Assembly: GCA_020722215.1 (NCBI GenBank) | Contig: DYLG01000006.1 | Span: 1 to 39,321 of the forward strand | Reading direction: 5' to 3' | Origin: Desulfomonile tiedjei | GTDB lineage: Bacteria; Desulfobacterota; Desulfomonilia; Desulfomonilales; Desulfomonilaceae | Length of the DNA: 39,321 bases | In this document: positions 15,632 through 24,040 of the stretch, piece by piece | Numbering within the stretch: position 1 is the stretch's first letter | How the letters are laid out: each line of letters begins with the position of its first letter | Translations under genes and position numbers: made by a program | Notes under the pieces: generated by a model | Seen by the model: the letters and a program-made list of their open reading frames with translations, nothing else | Database searches by the model: none | Told to the model about the DNA's origin: nothing

Positions 15632-16197
15632 CTTGTGACTGAAGGGAATTTCACCAAAGGACAGCCTCCTGTGAAATAGGGGATGGATCTCGGCGTTTGT
15701 GCGACCTGCCGATAGCAAATTGTTCCTTGGCCGCCGGTTCTCATAAGGGACTGTCACGAAATAGGGTTGGCATTCCTGGTCGGGGCGGACCTATGTGTCC
15801 GCCCCCTTCGGCCCCGCGCATGCCGGGCTTGGAGCAGACACGGTCATCTGCTCCTGCCGCCCCCGCGGCCGTCTCGCGTCCCGGGGGCCGACAGGTGATC
15901 GATTTCCACGAGGCCGCGCATTATGCTATGCTTGACCGAGGGAAACGGAACCTGGCGGGCGCCTCGATTGACTGTAAGTGTAACCGTTCAGTGAAACGCG
16001 GCCATTTTCGCGGGAGACGATGCCCATTTGTTGTCCTGGTCAGGATTTGGGTGCGTCCGCCGACAGCAGTCGCCTGATGCGCACCGGCGAATGTTGTTGT
16101 GGCCTGAAATATCAAGAGTTCTTGGTGGAAAGGCCTTCCCGGCGGACTCTTGGCGCTAGCTCTACAAAGTATCCGGCTGCCCTTGCGGGAGTGAGCC
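15632..16197 (+). other. Intergenic region between folD and the sensor kinase
   Basis: No supported gene. It holds a hairpin 15648-15677 (ATTTCAC/GTGAAAT enclosing AGGA/TCCT, no T-run), copy B of the palindromic repeat (15763-15899), and about 290 bases of unannotated sequence before the kinase ATG, with GGGAG as ribosome site just upstream of 16198. No convincing promoter recognised. Confidence 0.55.
15763..15899. repeat. Palindromic intergenic repeat, copy B
   Basis: Second copy of the element at 11212-11324. It has a perfect 9-bp hairpin GGGGCGGAC (15782-15790) / GTCCGCCCC (15797-15805) with loop CTATGT, and a second perfect 8-bp hairpin GGAGCAGA (15831-15838) / TCTGCTCC (15847-15854), and ends CCGACAGGTGAT. 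It is longer and more GC-rich in the middle than copy A. Confidence 0.65.
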
Positions 16198-19100
16198 ATG
16201 AGAACCAAACGCCATCGAGGACTCGAATCGGCCGAGCAAACCCAAACGCTGGACCTCGGTTCCCTGTTCACCAGTGAATACACCACTTCCGGCAGCTTCA
16301 CCATCAGGGGAGTCCGAGCCACCACCTTCGGGGCGCTACTAGAGGCCTTGCCTATTCCCGCACTTATGATCGACGAAGGCGGCTCAATAGTATTCTCGAA
16401 CCGAGCGTGTCGAAAGATAAGCCCCGAACCCGAAAAAATTCAGGGAGCGATGCTGGGGTCACTCTTCGCCGAGTCAACAGCGGATAAAGTCATGGAGACT
16501 GCCCAAGAGGTATTTTCCACAAGAAAGCCTCGACTGCTCGAAGACGCCGTGGGCGTCGGCCGGACAAAGATCTGGGGGAAAATGCTCTTTCGGTCGGTCA
16601 GGGTGGGGGACGAAAGGTCGGTTCTGGTCCTGATAGAAGACCTGACCGCCGAGAAAAGGGCTCTCACCCAGAGCCGGAAGCATCGGGAAGAGCTGCAAAA
16701 AGCCTACGATCAATTGGAAAGGCGTGTAGAAGCGAGAACCCTGGAGCTATCAAGGGCCAACGACCAACTGAGAAGGGAAGTGACAGAGAGACGCAGGGTC
16801 CAGGAAGAACTCCAGGCCGGCGAGCGAAGATTCAGGTCACTGGCTGAGACGGCGCCTTTCGGTATTTCGGTGGTGACCTCCGATGCGCGGTTTGAATACT
16901 TCAACCCGAAGTTCACGGAAATATTCGGGTACATGCTGCAAGATATTCCCGACACAGACACCTGGTTCAAGAAGGCCTATCCCGACGAGGAAGAAAGGCA
17001 AAGGCTCATTTCCGACTGGAAACGCCATGGAATTTACAAGGCCCGAGTTGGACCGCTCACACGGCAGATCACAACAATCCGTGCTAAAGACGGAAGCGAC
17101 AAGACCATTTTGGTGACACCTGTTGCCCTGGAGAACAGGAAGCACTTCTTTACGTACCAGGACATCACGGCGCGAAAAAGAGCCGAGGACCTTGTTCTGG
17201 CGCAACGAGACCTGAGTGTTGCTCTCAGCGCAGTTTCCGGTCTTGGAGAGGCGTTGCGGCTTTGTGCCCACGCGTCTCTGCGGATTTCGGGAATGGATAC
17301 TGTAGGGATTTTCGTAGCGGACCAGGATGGGGGGCTTCATTTGGCTGCCGGCCAAGGGCTGTCGGATGACTATGCCGGTCGAGTCGCCGATCTCTCTTCG
17401 GACTCCCCGGAGGCTCGCCTTTTCATGGAGGGCAGCCCCATCTACTCGGAACAGCTTGATCTGGTTGGCCGGATGGACCCTGGCGGGAAGGGCAAACCGT
17501 TGCGGTGCGCTGCGCTCATTCCCATCCATCACGAAGGCCGCGTCGTTGCCGGTTTTTCCCTCGGCTCGTACGAAGTTGACCAGGTGCCGGATCAGACTCG
17601 CAACGCGCTGGAGATCATAGCTGCTCATATAGGGAGCGCCATTGCGAGGCTCCAAACCGAGCAGGCTTTGAGAGAAAGCGAAAAGCGGCTTGAGCTGGCC
17701 CTTCATGGAGCGAATCTGGGTCTTTGGGACTGGAACATCGAGGCTGACAGAGCGGTCTTGTCCGACAACGCGCTTCGGTTGTTGGAGTGCTCCCGGGAGG
17801 ATTTCGAACGCTCCCCCCTCAGCAGCCGGATCGAACTTGTTCACCCGGATGACAAACAGAGACTGTTGGACGAATTGAAATCACATCTCGAAGGCCCGAC
17901 CTCTCTGTATGAAACCGAATTCCGCGTGCGCTCCAAGTCCGGTAAATGGATCTGGCTTCTGTGCCGAGGTCAAGTTGTTGAGCGCGACGCAGACGGGCTA
18001 CCGTTGCGTGCTTCGGGCACTCTTCTGGATGTTACCGACCGCAAACAGGTGGAGGAACTCCGAGTCCAGACGGGGCGTCTCAGGGCTATCGCCGAGCTGG
18101 CAAACGGCGTTGCCCACAATTTCAACAATCTCCTCCAAATCGTGCTGGGCAACGCGCAACTGGCCGCGACCCATCTCGATCTGGGGGAGCTGGCCGACGT
18201 GAAAACCAACCTCAATCAGATACTTGAAAGCTCGCTGTTTGGTTCCCAGGTGGTCAAGCGCCTCCAGAAGTTTGCCAAACTTCTTCCCGACGATAGGGCG
18301 CACGGAGAACTCTTCGACCTTTCCGACACGGTTCGTCAGGCGGCAGACCTGAGCAAAATCTGGTGGAAAACGTTCCCCGAGGAGAAAGGGATACAAATAT
18401 TCCTGGAGATGGACCTTGGCAGGAACTGCATGATCATGGGCCGGGAAGACGAGATCTTTGAACTGATTATTAACCTTGTCAAGAACTCCGCCGAAGCCTT
18501 GCCCCAAGGCGGGTACATCAACCTGAAAACTCTCGTGAGCGACGACAAGGTTTTCCTCAAGGTCGGCGATAACGGGATAGGCATCCGTCAGGATAATATG
18601 GGAAAGATCTTTGAGCCGTTCTTCACCACAAAAGGCTATGACAGGAACGGGGTGGGGCTCTCCAGCAGCCTGGGCATCGTAACCCAACATTCCGGAAAGA
18701 TCTGGGTGGAGAGCCAAGAAGGGCAGGGGACCACATTCACTGTCGAGTTTCCCTACGGAGGACCGCCCGAGGACCGCTCCGGCGAGGCGCCTATGGCTAT
18801 GCCGGCCGGTCTTCGGATCCTCGTCATCGACGACATGGAGCAGGTTACCAGGACCATCGAAGAAGGCCTGTCCGCGGCGGGGCAGACCGCGATAACGGCC
18901 TTCTCCGGACAAGAGGGGCTCAGGATCTTCGAGAACGCCCACGTGGACGCGGTGGTCTGTGATTTGGCCATGCCCGGCATGAGCGGCTGGGAAGTGGGGA
19001 AGGCCATCAAAGAGAAGTCCATGGCGCAATCCCGGCCCAAACCTCTTTTCGTCATGCTCACCGGTTGGCCGGGCAAGGTCGAGGATGCTCAACGGATCTC

Positions 19101-19203
19101 CGAATCCGGCGTAGACAGTGTGGTGGAGAAGCCAGTGAGCGTCGGCAAACTGCTCGACGCCATTTGTGCTCTCGTGAACGCCGAAAGCCCCGCAGCCAAA
19201 TAG
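16198..19203 (+). CDS. Hybrid sensor histidine kinase (PAS-PAS-GAF-PAS-HisKA-HATPase-REC)
   Basis: 1001 residues, no membrane span, so a cytoplasmic sensor. Approximate order: PAS (40-150), coiled coil (155-205), PAS (210-325), GAF (335-485), PAS with PAC (495-620), HisKA dimerisation domain with phospho-acceptor H640 in VAHNFNNLL, HATPase (N box LVKNSAEALPQGG, G1 VGDNGIGI, FEPFFTTK, GVGLSSSLGIV), then a C-terminal receiver domain with acidic pair IDDM and phospho-acceptor D922 in VCDLAMPGMSG. The HNFNN H-box is typical of kinases of the NtrB/HWE-like soluble type found in deltaproteobacteria. Ligand unknown. The ankyrin gene 43 bases downstream is probably co-transcribed; no separate response regulator with an output domain adjoins it. 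Confidence 0.9.
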   Translation: MRTKRHRGLESAEQTQTLDLGSLFTSEYTTSGSFTIRGVRATTFGALLEALPIPALMIDEGGSIVFSNRACRKISPEPEKIQGAMLGSLFAESTADKVMETAQEVFSTRKPRLLEDAVGVGRTKIWGKMLFRSVRVGDERSVLVLIEDLTAEKRALTQSRKHREELQKAYDQLERRVEARTLELSRANDQLRREVTERRRVQEELQAGERRFRSLAETAPFGISVVTSDARFEYFNPKFTEIFGYMLQDIPDTDTWFKKAYPDEEERQRLISDWKRHGIYKARVGPLTRQITTIRAKDGSDKTILVTPVALENRKHFFTYQDITARKRAEDLVLAQRDLSVALSAVSGLGEALRLCAHASLRISGMDTVGIFVADQDGGLHLAAGQGLSDDYAGRVADLSSDSPEARLFMEGSPIYSEQLDLVGRMDPGGKGKPLRCAALIPIHHEGRVVAGFSLGSYEVDQVPDQTRNALEIIAAHIGSAIARLQTEQALRESEKRLELALHGANLGLWDWNIEADRAVLSDNALRLLECSREDFERSPLSSRIELVHPDDKQRLLDELKSHLEGPTSLYETEFRVRSKSGKWIWLLCRGQVVERDADGLPLRASGTLLDVTDRKQVEELRVQTGRLRAIAELANGVAHNFNNLLQIVLGNAQLAATHLDLGELADVKTNLNQILESSLFGSQVVKRLQKFAKLLPDDRAHGELFDLSDTVRQAADLSKIWWKTFPEEKGIQIFLEMDLGRNCMIMGREDEIFELIINLVKNSAEALPQGGYINLKTLVSDDKVFLKVGDNGIGIRQDNMGKIFEPFFTTKGYDRNGVGLSSSLGIVTQHSGKIWVESQEGQGTTFTVEFPYGGPPEDRSGEAPMAMPAGLRILVIDDMEQVTRTIEEGLSAAGQTAITAFSGQEGLRIFENAHVDAVVCDLAMPGMSGWEVGKAIKEKSMAQSRPKPLFVMLTGWPGKVEDAQRISESGVDSVVEKPVSVGKLLDAICALVNAESPAAK

Positions 19204-19246
19204 CTGTCCTGTCCGTGACTCGGATACTGGAGGGAAGAGGCCTTAC

Positions 19247-19933
19247 ATGCCCAAGAAGACATTGCCCGTCAAGGAGATCGTTCATGACGTGAAATCGGGT
19301 ATGCCCGATCAGGAGTTGATGAGCAAGTACGACCTCTCCCGCGACAAGCTCAACAGACTGCTGAACAAACTTGCCGATCTCGGCCGGCTTTCCCACGCGG
19401 ACTTGGGCAGGCGTCCGGACCCCCCGAAGGCACGCCAATCATCCGCCCCTCCGGCCGTCACGCAGGGACCGCTCCGCGACCAACCACCCTCCGGGAAAAA
19501 AGAAACCAAGCTGTCGCCCTCGGAGACCGCGGCATTCAGGGAGCTTCTCAGCCGGGCCGTGTCAGGCGACAGTAAGTCCGTCACGGAAATCCTGAACAAT
19601 GTAGGTGAGTTCCTCGAACGCGGCGCCGATCCAAACACCAAGACGGATGAGGGTTGGACCGCGTTGACTCTCGCGGCCGGGTGGGGTCACCTTGACGCAA
19701 TGAACTCCCTGCTGGAATTCGGTGCGGCTATCGACTCCCAAAGCAACTTCGGAACAACGGCCCTGATGAATGCCTGTTCCTACTGCCACAGGGACGCGGT
19801 GGCACTCCTCGTGGGATGGGGCGCGGAAGCCGGCATCAGAGACAACGACGGCAGAACCGCCATGGATATAAGCCTTGGCAGTCGAGACAAGTGGGACGAA
19901 ATCGTCGAAGCCCTGCGCGGCGCAAAGGAATGA
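19247..19933 (+). CDS. Ankyrin-repeat protein with N-terminal helix-turn-helix-like segment
   Basis: 228 residues. Residues 7-45 (VKEIVHDVKSGMPDQELMSKYDLS...LNRLLNKLAD) resemble a short helix-turn-helix-like module seen in deltaproteobacterial signalling proteins. A low-complexity Pro/Ser/Lys linker (about 55-95) follows, then a helical segment and three ankyrin repeats (GWTALTLAAGWGHLDAMNSLLEFGAAID, GTTALMNACSYCHRDAVALLVGWGAEAG, GRTAMDISL). Ankyrin repeats bind protein partners. It lies 43 bases after the hybrid kinase on the same strand, so it may be a partner or output of that kinase; this is inference. ATG 19247 with GGAGG upstream. No signal peptide. Convergent with the beta-barrel gene downstream. 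Confidence 0.75.
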   Translation: MPKKTLPVKEIVHDVKSGMPDQELMSKYDLSRDKLNRLLNKLADLGRLSHADLGRRPDPPKARQSSAPPAVTQGPLRDQPPSGKKETKLSPSETAAFRELLSRAVSGDSKSVTEILNNVGEFLERGADPNTKTDEGWTALTLAAGWGHLDAMNSLLEFGAAIDSQSNFGTTALMNACSYCHRDAVALLVGWGAEAGIRDNDGRTAMDISLGSRDKWDEIVEALRGAKE

Positions 19934-20005
19934 TAACCGTAGGTGTTGCCGGGGAGACCCCTTCTTGAACGACGCAGCCTCCGGCCGCAACCAAGAAGAA
20001 GAATT

Positions 20006-20075
20006 AACCACCAAGTCACCAAGACACCAAGAATGCAAAGGTCCATTCACTTGGCGCCTTTGTGTCTTGGTGGTT
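20006..20075. repeat. Inverted repeat of CACCAAGACACCAAG type
   Basis: AACCACCAAG (20006-20015) pairs with CTTGGTGGTT (20066-20075), and AAGACAC-type motifs continue inside both arms. It sits between the convergent ankyrin and beta-barrel genes and could end both transcripts. CACCAAGACACCAAG repeats are a common dispersed intergenic motif in environmental bacterial genomes. Confidence 0.6.
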
Positions 20076-20089
20076 GGATTCTTGTACTA

Positions 20090-20968
20090 TTAATAGAAGG
20101 TTACGATTTCTCCGAAGACGCCCTGCCAGTGGACGTTGACCATCAGGTCCTGGGCATGCATCTCAATGCGGGTGTCACGATATCCCCCCCTGAGCCCGAA
20201 CGTGCCAAGAACAGTCCACGGAGCCTTGAAGCCGGCAGCAATCTCCCATTCGCGTATGCGCGTTCCGGTCCTCAAAGAGAATCGACCGCGGGCCTCAACG
20301 GAAGGCGACATGGTGGTTCCGTCAGCGGGATTGTAAACCAGGTGCACCCCCCACGTGGCTGGACGAGGACTCTCGATGCTCCCGGTCCCGAGCGGTCCGC
20401 CCGAATACGAGAACAGGGGCCGAGCGGGATAGAAATCCATGTCCAGGCCGGCCCGAAGGGGCTCGCTGTATACCAAGTCCAGATCCGCGCCAACCCGAAA
20501 CTCAGGCCAGTCCAATCTAGTCCCGGCCCCCCTGAATGTGCGAAGGTACGCGTCATAGTGCAACCTGGCGGAAAACCGGGCCAACTGCCCTCGTACCATG
20601 GTCTCCACGAGCGTCCCCTGGTTCACGTAGCCCAGTTGATCCACCAGGTCGAAAGACTGACCGGAAACAGTATCCTCGAATTGCCCAGAGAACCCGATGA
20701 AAACAGGTCTCACTCTCATCTCTCCCCTGAGGACCGGAGTGTAAAGAAACGGATTGCACGCGTCCGTCAGCCCAGGCATGTCCCATTCCAGAGGCCGGGT
20801 GAGGAAGCTGAAGCCCTTCGTCCCGGCCCACGGAGTGGGGAGGGAACCGGCCGGCAGTTGAGGCTGTTGAGCCTGTACCGGATTGGCCGCCAGGATGAGC
20901 AGGGGAAAAACAAGTGCCGGGAGAATCCGGGGGAAGAGTTGACCTGAATATATGGTGCGAAGTGACAT
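20090..20968 (-). CDS. Outer-membrane beta-barrel-like protein
   Basis: 292 residues. A signal peptide (Arg near the start, LPALVFPLLILAANPVQA, cleavage after AQA) is followed by a run of alternating polar/hydrophobic strands (MRVRPVFIGFSGQF, ARFSARLHYDAYLR, EFRVGADLDLVYS, WEIAAGFKAPWTVLGTFGLRGGY, LMVNVHWQGVFGEIVTFY). The protein ends in an aromatic pair, as outer-membrane barrels do for BAM recognition. No recognised family or function; porin-like or structural envelope roles are both possible. ATG 20968 has only a weak ribosome site. A good promoter lies upstream at 21012-21040. Monocistronic by layout, convergent with the ankyrin gene. Confidence 0.7.
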   Translation of the reverse strand: MSLRTIYSGQLFPRILPALVFPLLILAANPVQAQQPQLPAGSLPTPWAGTKGFSFLTRPLEWDMPGLTDACNPFLYTPVLRGEMRVRPVFIGFSGQFEDTVSGQSFDLVDQLGYVNQGTLVETMVRGQLARFSARLHYDAYLRTFRGAGTRLDWPEFRVGADLDLVYSEPLRAGLDMDFYPARPLFSYSGGPLGTGSIESPRPATWGVHLVYNPADGTTMSPSVEARGRFSLRTGTRIREWEIAAGFKAPWTVLGTFGLRGGYRDTRIEMHAQDLMVNVHWQGVFGEIVTFY

Positions 20969-21278
20969 TGTTCTTGCTATTCATTCATCCATTACTTTAA
21001 CTTATGAATCTAACATACCAGTATTTAACTATAAAGTCAACCAATTTGCGACCGATCGCGTAACCGTCCTGTCTCCACGGGGACACTCGGCATTGCCGTG
21101 CGGCGAGCGCTCCTGCGAAGCGAAGTGAGGCTTGCAGCGTGACGTGTGGCTGGTGGGACGGGCGGCCCGCCCGTCGTTTCCGGAGGAGCACGCGCCTGCC
21201 CGCCGCGGGTGACTGAGGAGTTGCCCGACAGACCCCCCAATTCATGTTCTTCGTTGTCTCAGTGGGTGTCCCGAACGG
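20969..21278 (-). other. Intergenic region between the barrel-protein gene and pstB
   Basis: No gene seen. An AT-rich stretch (20980-21045) holds the barrel-protein promoter. The rest is GC-rich and contains the hairpin GACGGGCG/CGCCCGTC near 21158-21176, similar in style to the other palindromes in this window. Confidence 0.5.
21012..21040 (-). promoter_or_regulatory. Sigma70-like promoter for the beta-barrel gene
   Basis: Minus strand TTGACT (21035-21040, 5/6) and TATGTT (21012-21017, 4/6) with a 17-base spacer, in an AT-rich patch. Predicted start near 21005, a leader of about 37 nt to ATG 20968. Confidence 0.6.
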
Positions 21279-22085
21279 TCATCCGAAGCGGCCAGTGACA
21301 TACTCCCTGGTTTTTTCGACTTTGGGATTTGTGAAGATGACGGAGGCCTTGCCGTATTCCACGAGTCTGCCGAGGTACATGAACGCGGTGTTGTCCGAGA
21401 CTCGGGCGGCCTGCTGCATGTTGTGGGTAACGATGACTATGGTGTACCGTCCTCGAAGTTCATCTATCAGGTCTTCGATCTTGCTTGTGGCGACAGGGTC
21501 CAGAGCTGAGCAGGGCTCATCCATGAGAAGCACGTCAGGGCCGGCTGCAATGGCCCGGGCTATGCAGAGCCGTTGCTGCTGACCGCCGGATAGGCTCAGC
21601 GCGTTTTCGTGGAGTCTATCGGAGACCTCGTCCCAGAGCGCTGCTTGTTTAAGCGCTATTTCCGCTGTTTCTTCAAGGACCTTCCTATTTCTGATACCGT
21701 CCACACGGAGCGGATACACTACGTTGTCGGCGATCGACATTGGGAAAGGATTGGGTTTCTGAAAAACCATGCCCATGGTCTTGCGCAGACCGATCACGTC
21801 CACGTTCGGGCTGTAGATGTCAACCTTGTTCAGTCGCATGTTTCCGGCGATTCTCAGGCCGAGGATGAGGTCGTTCATTCGGTTGACCGACCTGAGCAGG
21901 GTGGATTTCCCGCAGCCCGAGGGACCTATTAGAGCGGTGACTAATCCCTTTTCCACATCCATTGTCACGTTGAAAAGAGCCTGCTTGTCGCTGTACCATA
22001 GGTTGAAGTCCTCAATCGACAGTATAGTGCCGTCCGGACCTCTCTTGACATGATAGACCGTTCCGTTTCCACCGTCTGAGTTCAT
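21279..22085 (-). CDS. pstB: Phosphate ABC transporter ATP-binding protein
   Basis: 268 residues. Energises high-affinity phosphate import by PstSCAB. Walker [11 protein letters not shown]-loop VFQKPNPFP (typical PstB), signature LSGGQQQR, Walker [14 protein letters not shown] and H-loop VTHNMQQA are all present. The N-terminal stretch of about 20 residues before the ATPase core is slightly longer than usual. AAGGA precedes ATG 22085. Last gene of the pst operon in this window, 86 bases after pstA. No phoU follows, unlike many pst operons; the next gene downstream is the unrelated barrel protein. Confidence 0.96.
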   Translation of the reverse strand: MNSDGGNGTVYHVKRGPDGTILSIEDFNLWYSDKQALFNVTMDVEKGLVTALIGPSGCGKSTLLRSVNRMNDLILGLRIAGNMRLNKVDIYSPNVDVIGLRKTMGMVFQKPNPFPMSIADNVVYPLRVDGIRNRKVLEETAEIALKQAALWDEVSDRLHENALSLSGGQQQRLCIARAIAAGPDVLLMDEPCSALDPVATSKIEDLIDELRGRYTIVIVTHNMQQAARVSDNTAFMYLGRLVEYGKASVIFTNPKVEKTREYVTGRFG

Positions 22086-22171
22086 GGCGATCCTTTTTAA
22101 ACCTCTCGGCTCACCTTCGGAAAGACAACCCGCACGCGGCCCTGCCGGAAGTCTGGCGGGTCTCCCTCCTG

Positions 22172-24025
22172 CTAGAAGTGGCCGGCAAGGAATTTCTTCT
22201 TCAATCTGTTGCGTACCATTATGGATGCGGCATTCATTGCAAATACCAGAGAAATGAGAAGGAAAGTCGTCACGTACACCATTGGTCTGGCCGCTTCCGC
22301 GTCCGGAGACTGGAATCCTACATCAAATATGTGGAATCCCAAGTGCATGAAGCTCCGTTCAAGGTGAATAAAGGGGAAGAATCCGTCCACGGGCAGCATG
22401 GGCGCCAGTTTCACGACGCCCACCAGCATGAGAGGGGCTACCTCCTCTGCGCCTCTGGCCATGGCCAGTATCAACCCGGTCATGATCCCCGGCATAGCTC
22501 TGGGTAGGACGATGTACTTGATGGTCTGCCATTTGGAGGCGCCACAAGCAAGGGAGCCCTCCCGCATGGATTGGGGCACCGCGGCCAGAGCCTCCTCCGT
22601 GGCCACGATTACCACGGGAACAGTAAGCAGGGCAAGGGTAAGCGAAGCCCACAACAACCCGCCGGTTCCAAACGTGGGATTTGGCAGCCGCTCGGGATAG
22701 AAGAGTTCGTCAATCGTGCCTCCCAGGATGTACGCGAAAAACCCCAGCCCAAAAACGCCGTACACTATGGAGGGGACTCCTGCGAGATTGTTCACGCAGA
22801 TTCTCACCAGGGAAACGATCTTACCCTGCTTCGCATATTCCCGGAGGTACAACGCGGTCACCACGCCGAACGGCGCAACAGCGAGCGCCAGGAGCACAGT
22901 CATGCAGAGTGTCCCAAATATGGCCGGAAGCACTCCGCCTTCCGTGTTCGATGCCCTGGGTTCGGTGCTGAGGAATTCCCACCATCGAGAAAAGTACACT
23001 CCAACCTTCCCGACGAAAGACAGAGTGTTGGCAGGGTAAGCTCTGACAATCTCAGAGAGCCGCACGGTTTTTTCCCGGCCGTTAATGTCGGCCATGGTAA
23101 TGGTAAACTTTCCGTCCTGGGTTTCGATACCTGCGAGATCTTTTTCATGATCCGCGTAGTCGGTCTGCAATTTCTCCATTCTTGCGTCGCATTGTTGCTT
23201 GGCCTTGAGGCACTGCGGACCGGTTCCCATGTATTTCATCTCGGCCTTCCGGAGGGCGAGGCGCTCCTTTTCCATATAGTAATTGATTGCGCCCAGCTCC
23301 TTGCGGGTCAGATGATGGATTTGGTCACGTCTCTTCCTGGCCGCGTCCAGAGCCTTGGTGATAACGGCAGGGGTCAACTGGGGTCCGGAGACGATACTTC
23401 CGTTCAGATCGAGCGACTTTATCCTGCCGATGAACGGACCCCACTCGAGCCGCTCAAAATAGTACAGATCATGAGGGGTTGAGCGCTCGGCAAGGTCATA
23501 TTCGGGAATCCATCTGAAGCTGTGGCCGTAGAGATCGTAGTTGGCCGTCCTGTACAAATCTCTCACGACAAAGCCTTTGGAAGCAGCGATCTTGCGCCGG
23601 GCCTGTTCATCGAGATTTGCCAGGACTTCGGGGCCGGGCTTGAAACTCTCGGTCCGGAAGAGCGTTCCGGCAATAATCTTGCCGTCCTTGAGCTTCACCA
23701 TGTAAATGGGCGTCGGATAGAAGGTCAGAATACCGCTGCAAACAACGAAAGCTATGAACCCCACGATCATCAGAACCGCGAGGCACATTGCGCCGCCAAG
23801 GCTCCAGACGAACGGTTCGCCCCTTGCTCTGAAATCCCAGGCGCCGGGTTTTCCGGCGGGTCTGGCATGGAGGTGGGGCTGTGTCACAGGCCTGACGGGC
23901 CCCAACTTGGGTTCCGCGAACCGACGCGCAGGTCGGGATTCGGGAACCGGCGGCGAGACCCGCTGACCCTCTGCCTCGTTTTCGGCTATGTTTCCAGCAG
24001 TTGGCTGGTCTAAACGGGGTTTCAT
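22172..24025 (-). CDS. pstA: Phosphate ABC transporter permease PstA, extended form
   Basis: About 617 residues, twice the length of Escherichia coli PstA. Residues 1-70 are a hydrophilic Pro/Arg-rich cytoplasmic tail; the first membrane span is about 76-103. A periplasmic insert of about 260 residues follows (105-365), rich in charged helices (for example [23 protein letters not shown]). The permease core starts near 370, with EAA-loop sequence [22 protein letters not shown] near 479-500. Extended PstA with this N-terminal region (DUF3333-like) is known in some proteobacteria. ATG 24025 preferred, with AAGGGG upstream; a TTG codon just before it is the alternative. It lies 15 bases after pstC. 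Confidence 0.93.
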   Translation of the reverse strand: MKPRLDQPTAGNIAENEAEGQRVSPPVPESRPARRFAEPKLGPVRPVTQPHLHARPAGKPGAWDFRARGEPFVWSLGGAMCLAVLMIVGFIAFVVCSGILTFYPTPIYMVKLKDGKIIAGTLFRTESFKPGPEVLANLDEQARRKIAASKGFVVRDLYRTANYDLYGHSFRWIPEYDLAERSTPHDLYYFERLEWGPFIGRIKSLDLNGSIVSGPQLTPAVITKALDAARKRRDQIHHLTRKELGAINYYMEKERLALRKAEMKYMGTGPQCLKAKQQCDARMEKLQTDYADHEKDLAGIETQDGKFTITMADINGREKTVRLSEIVRAYPANTLSFVGKVGVYFSRWWEFLSTEPRASNTEGGVLPAIFGTLCMTVLLALAVAPFGVVTALYLREYAKQGKIVSLVRICVNNLAGVPSIVYGVFGLGFFAYILGGTIDELFYPERLPNPTFGTGGLLWASLTLALLTVPVVIVATEEALAAVPQSMREGSLACGASKWQTIKYIVLPRAMPGIMTGLILAMARGAEEVAPLMLVGVVKLAPMLPVDGFFPFIHLERSFMHLGFHIFDVGFQSPDAEAARPMVYVTTFLLISLVFAMNAASIMVRNRLKKKFLAGHF

Positions 24026-24040
24026 CAAAGGTTTCCCCTT

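Noticed and set aside
15831-15854. Perfect 8-bp hairpin as a terminator
   Set aside because: No T-run, and it is part of repeat copy B, not adjacent to a gene end.
23522-24013. Plus-strand frame inside pstA
   Set aside because: Antisense to the conserved permease; no start signals.
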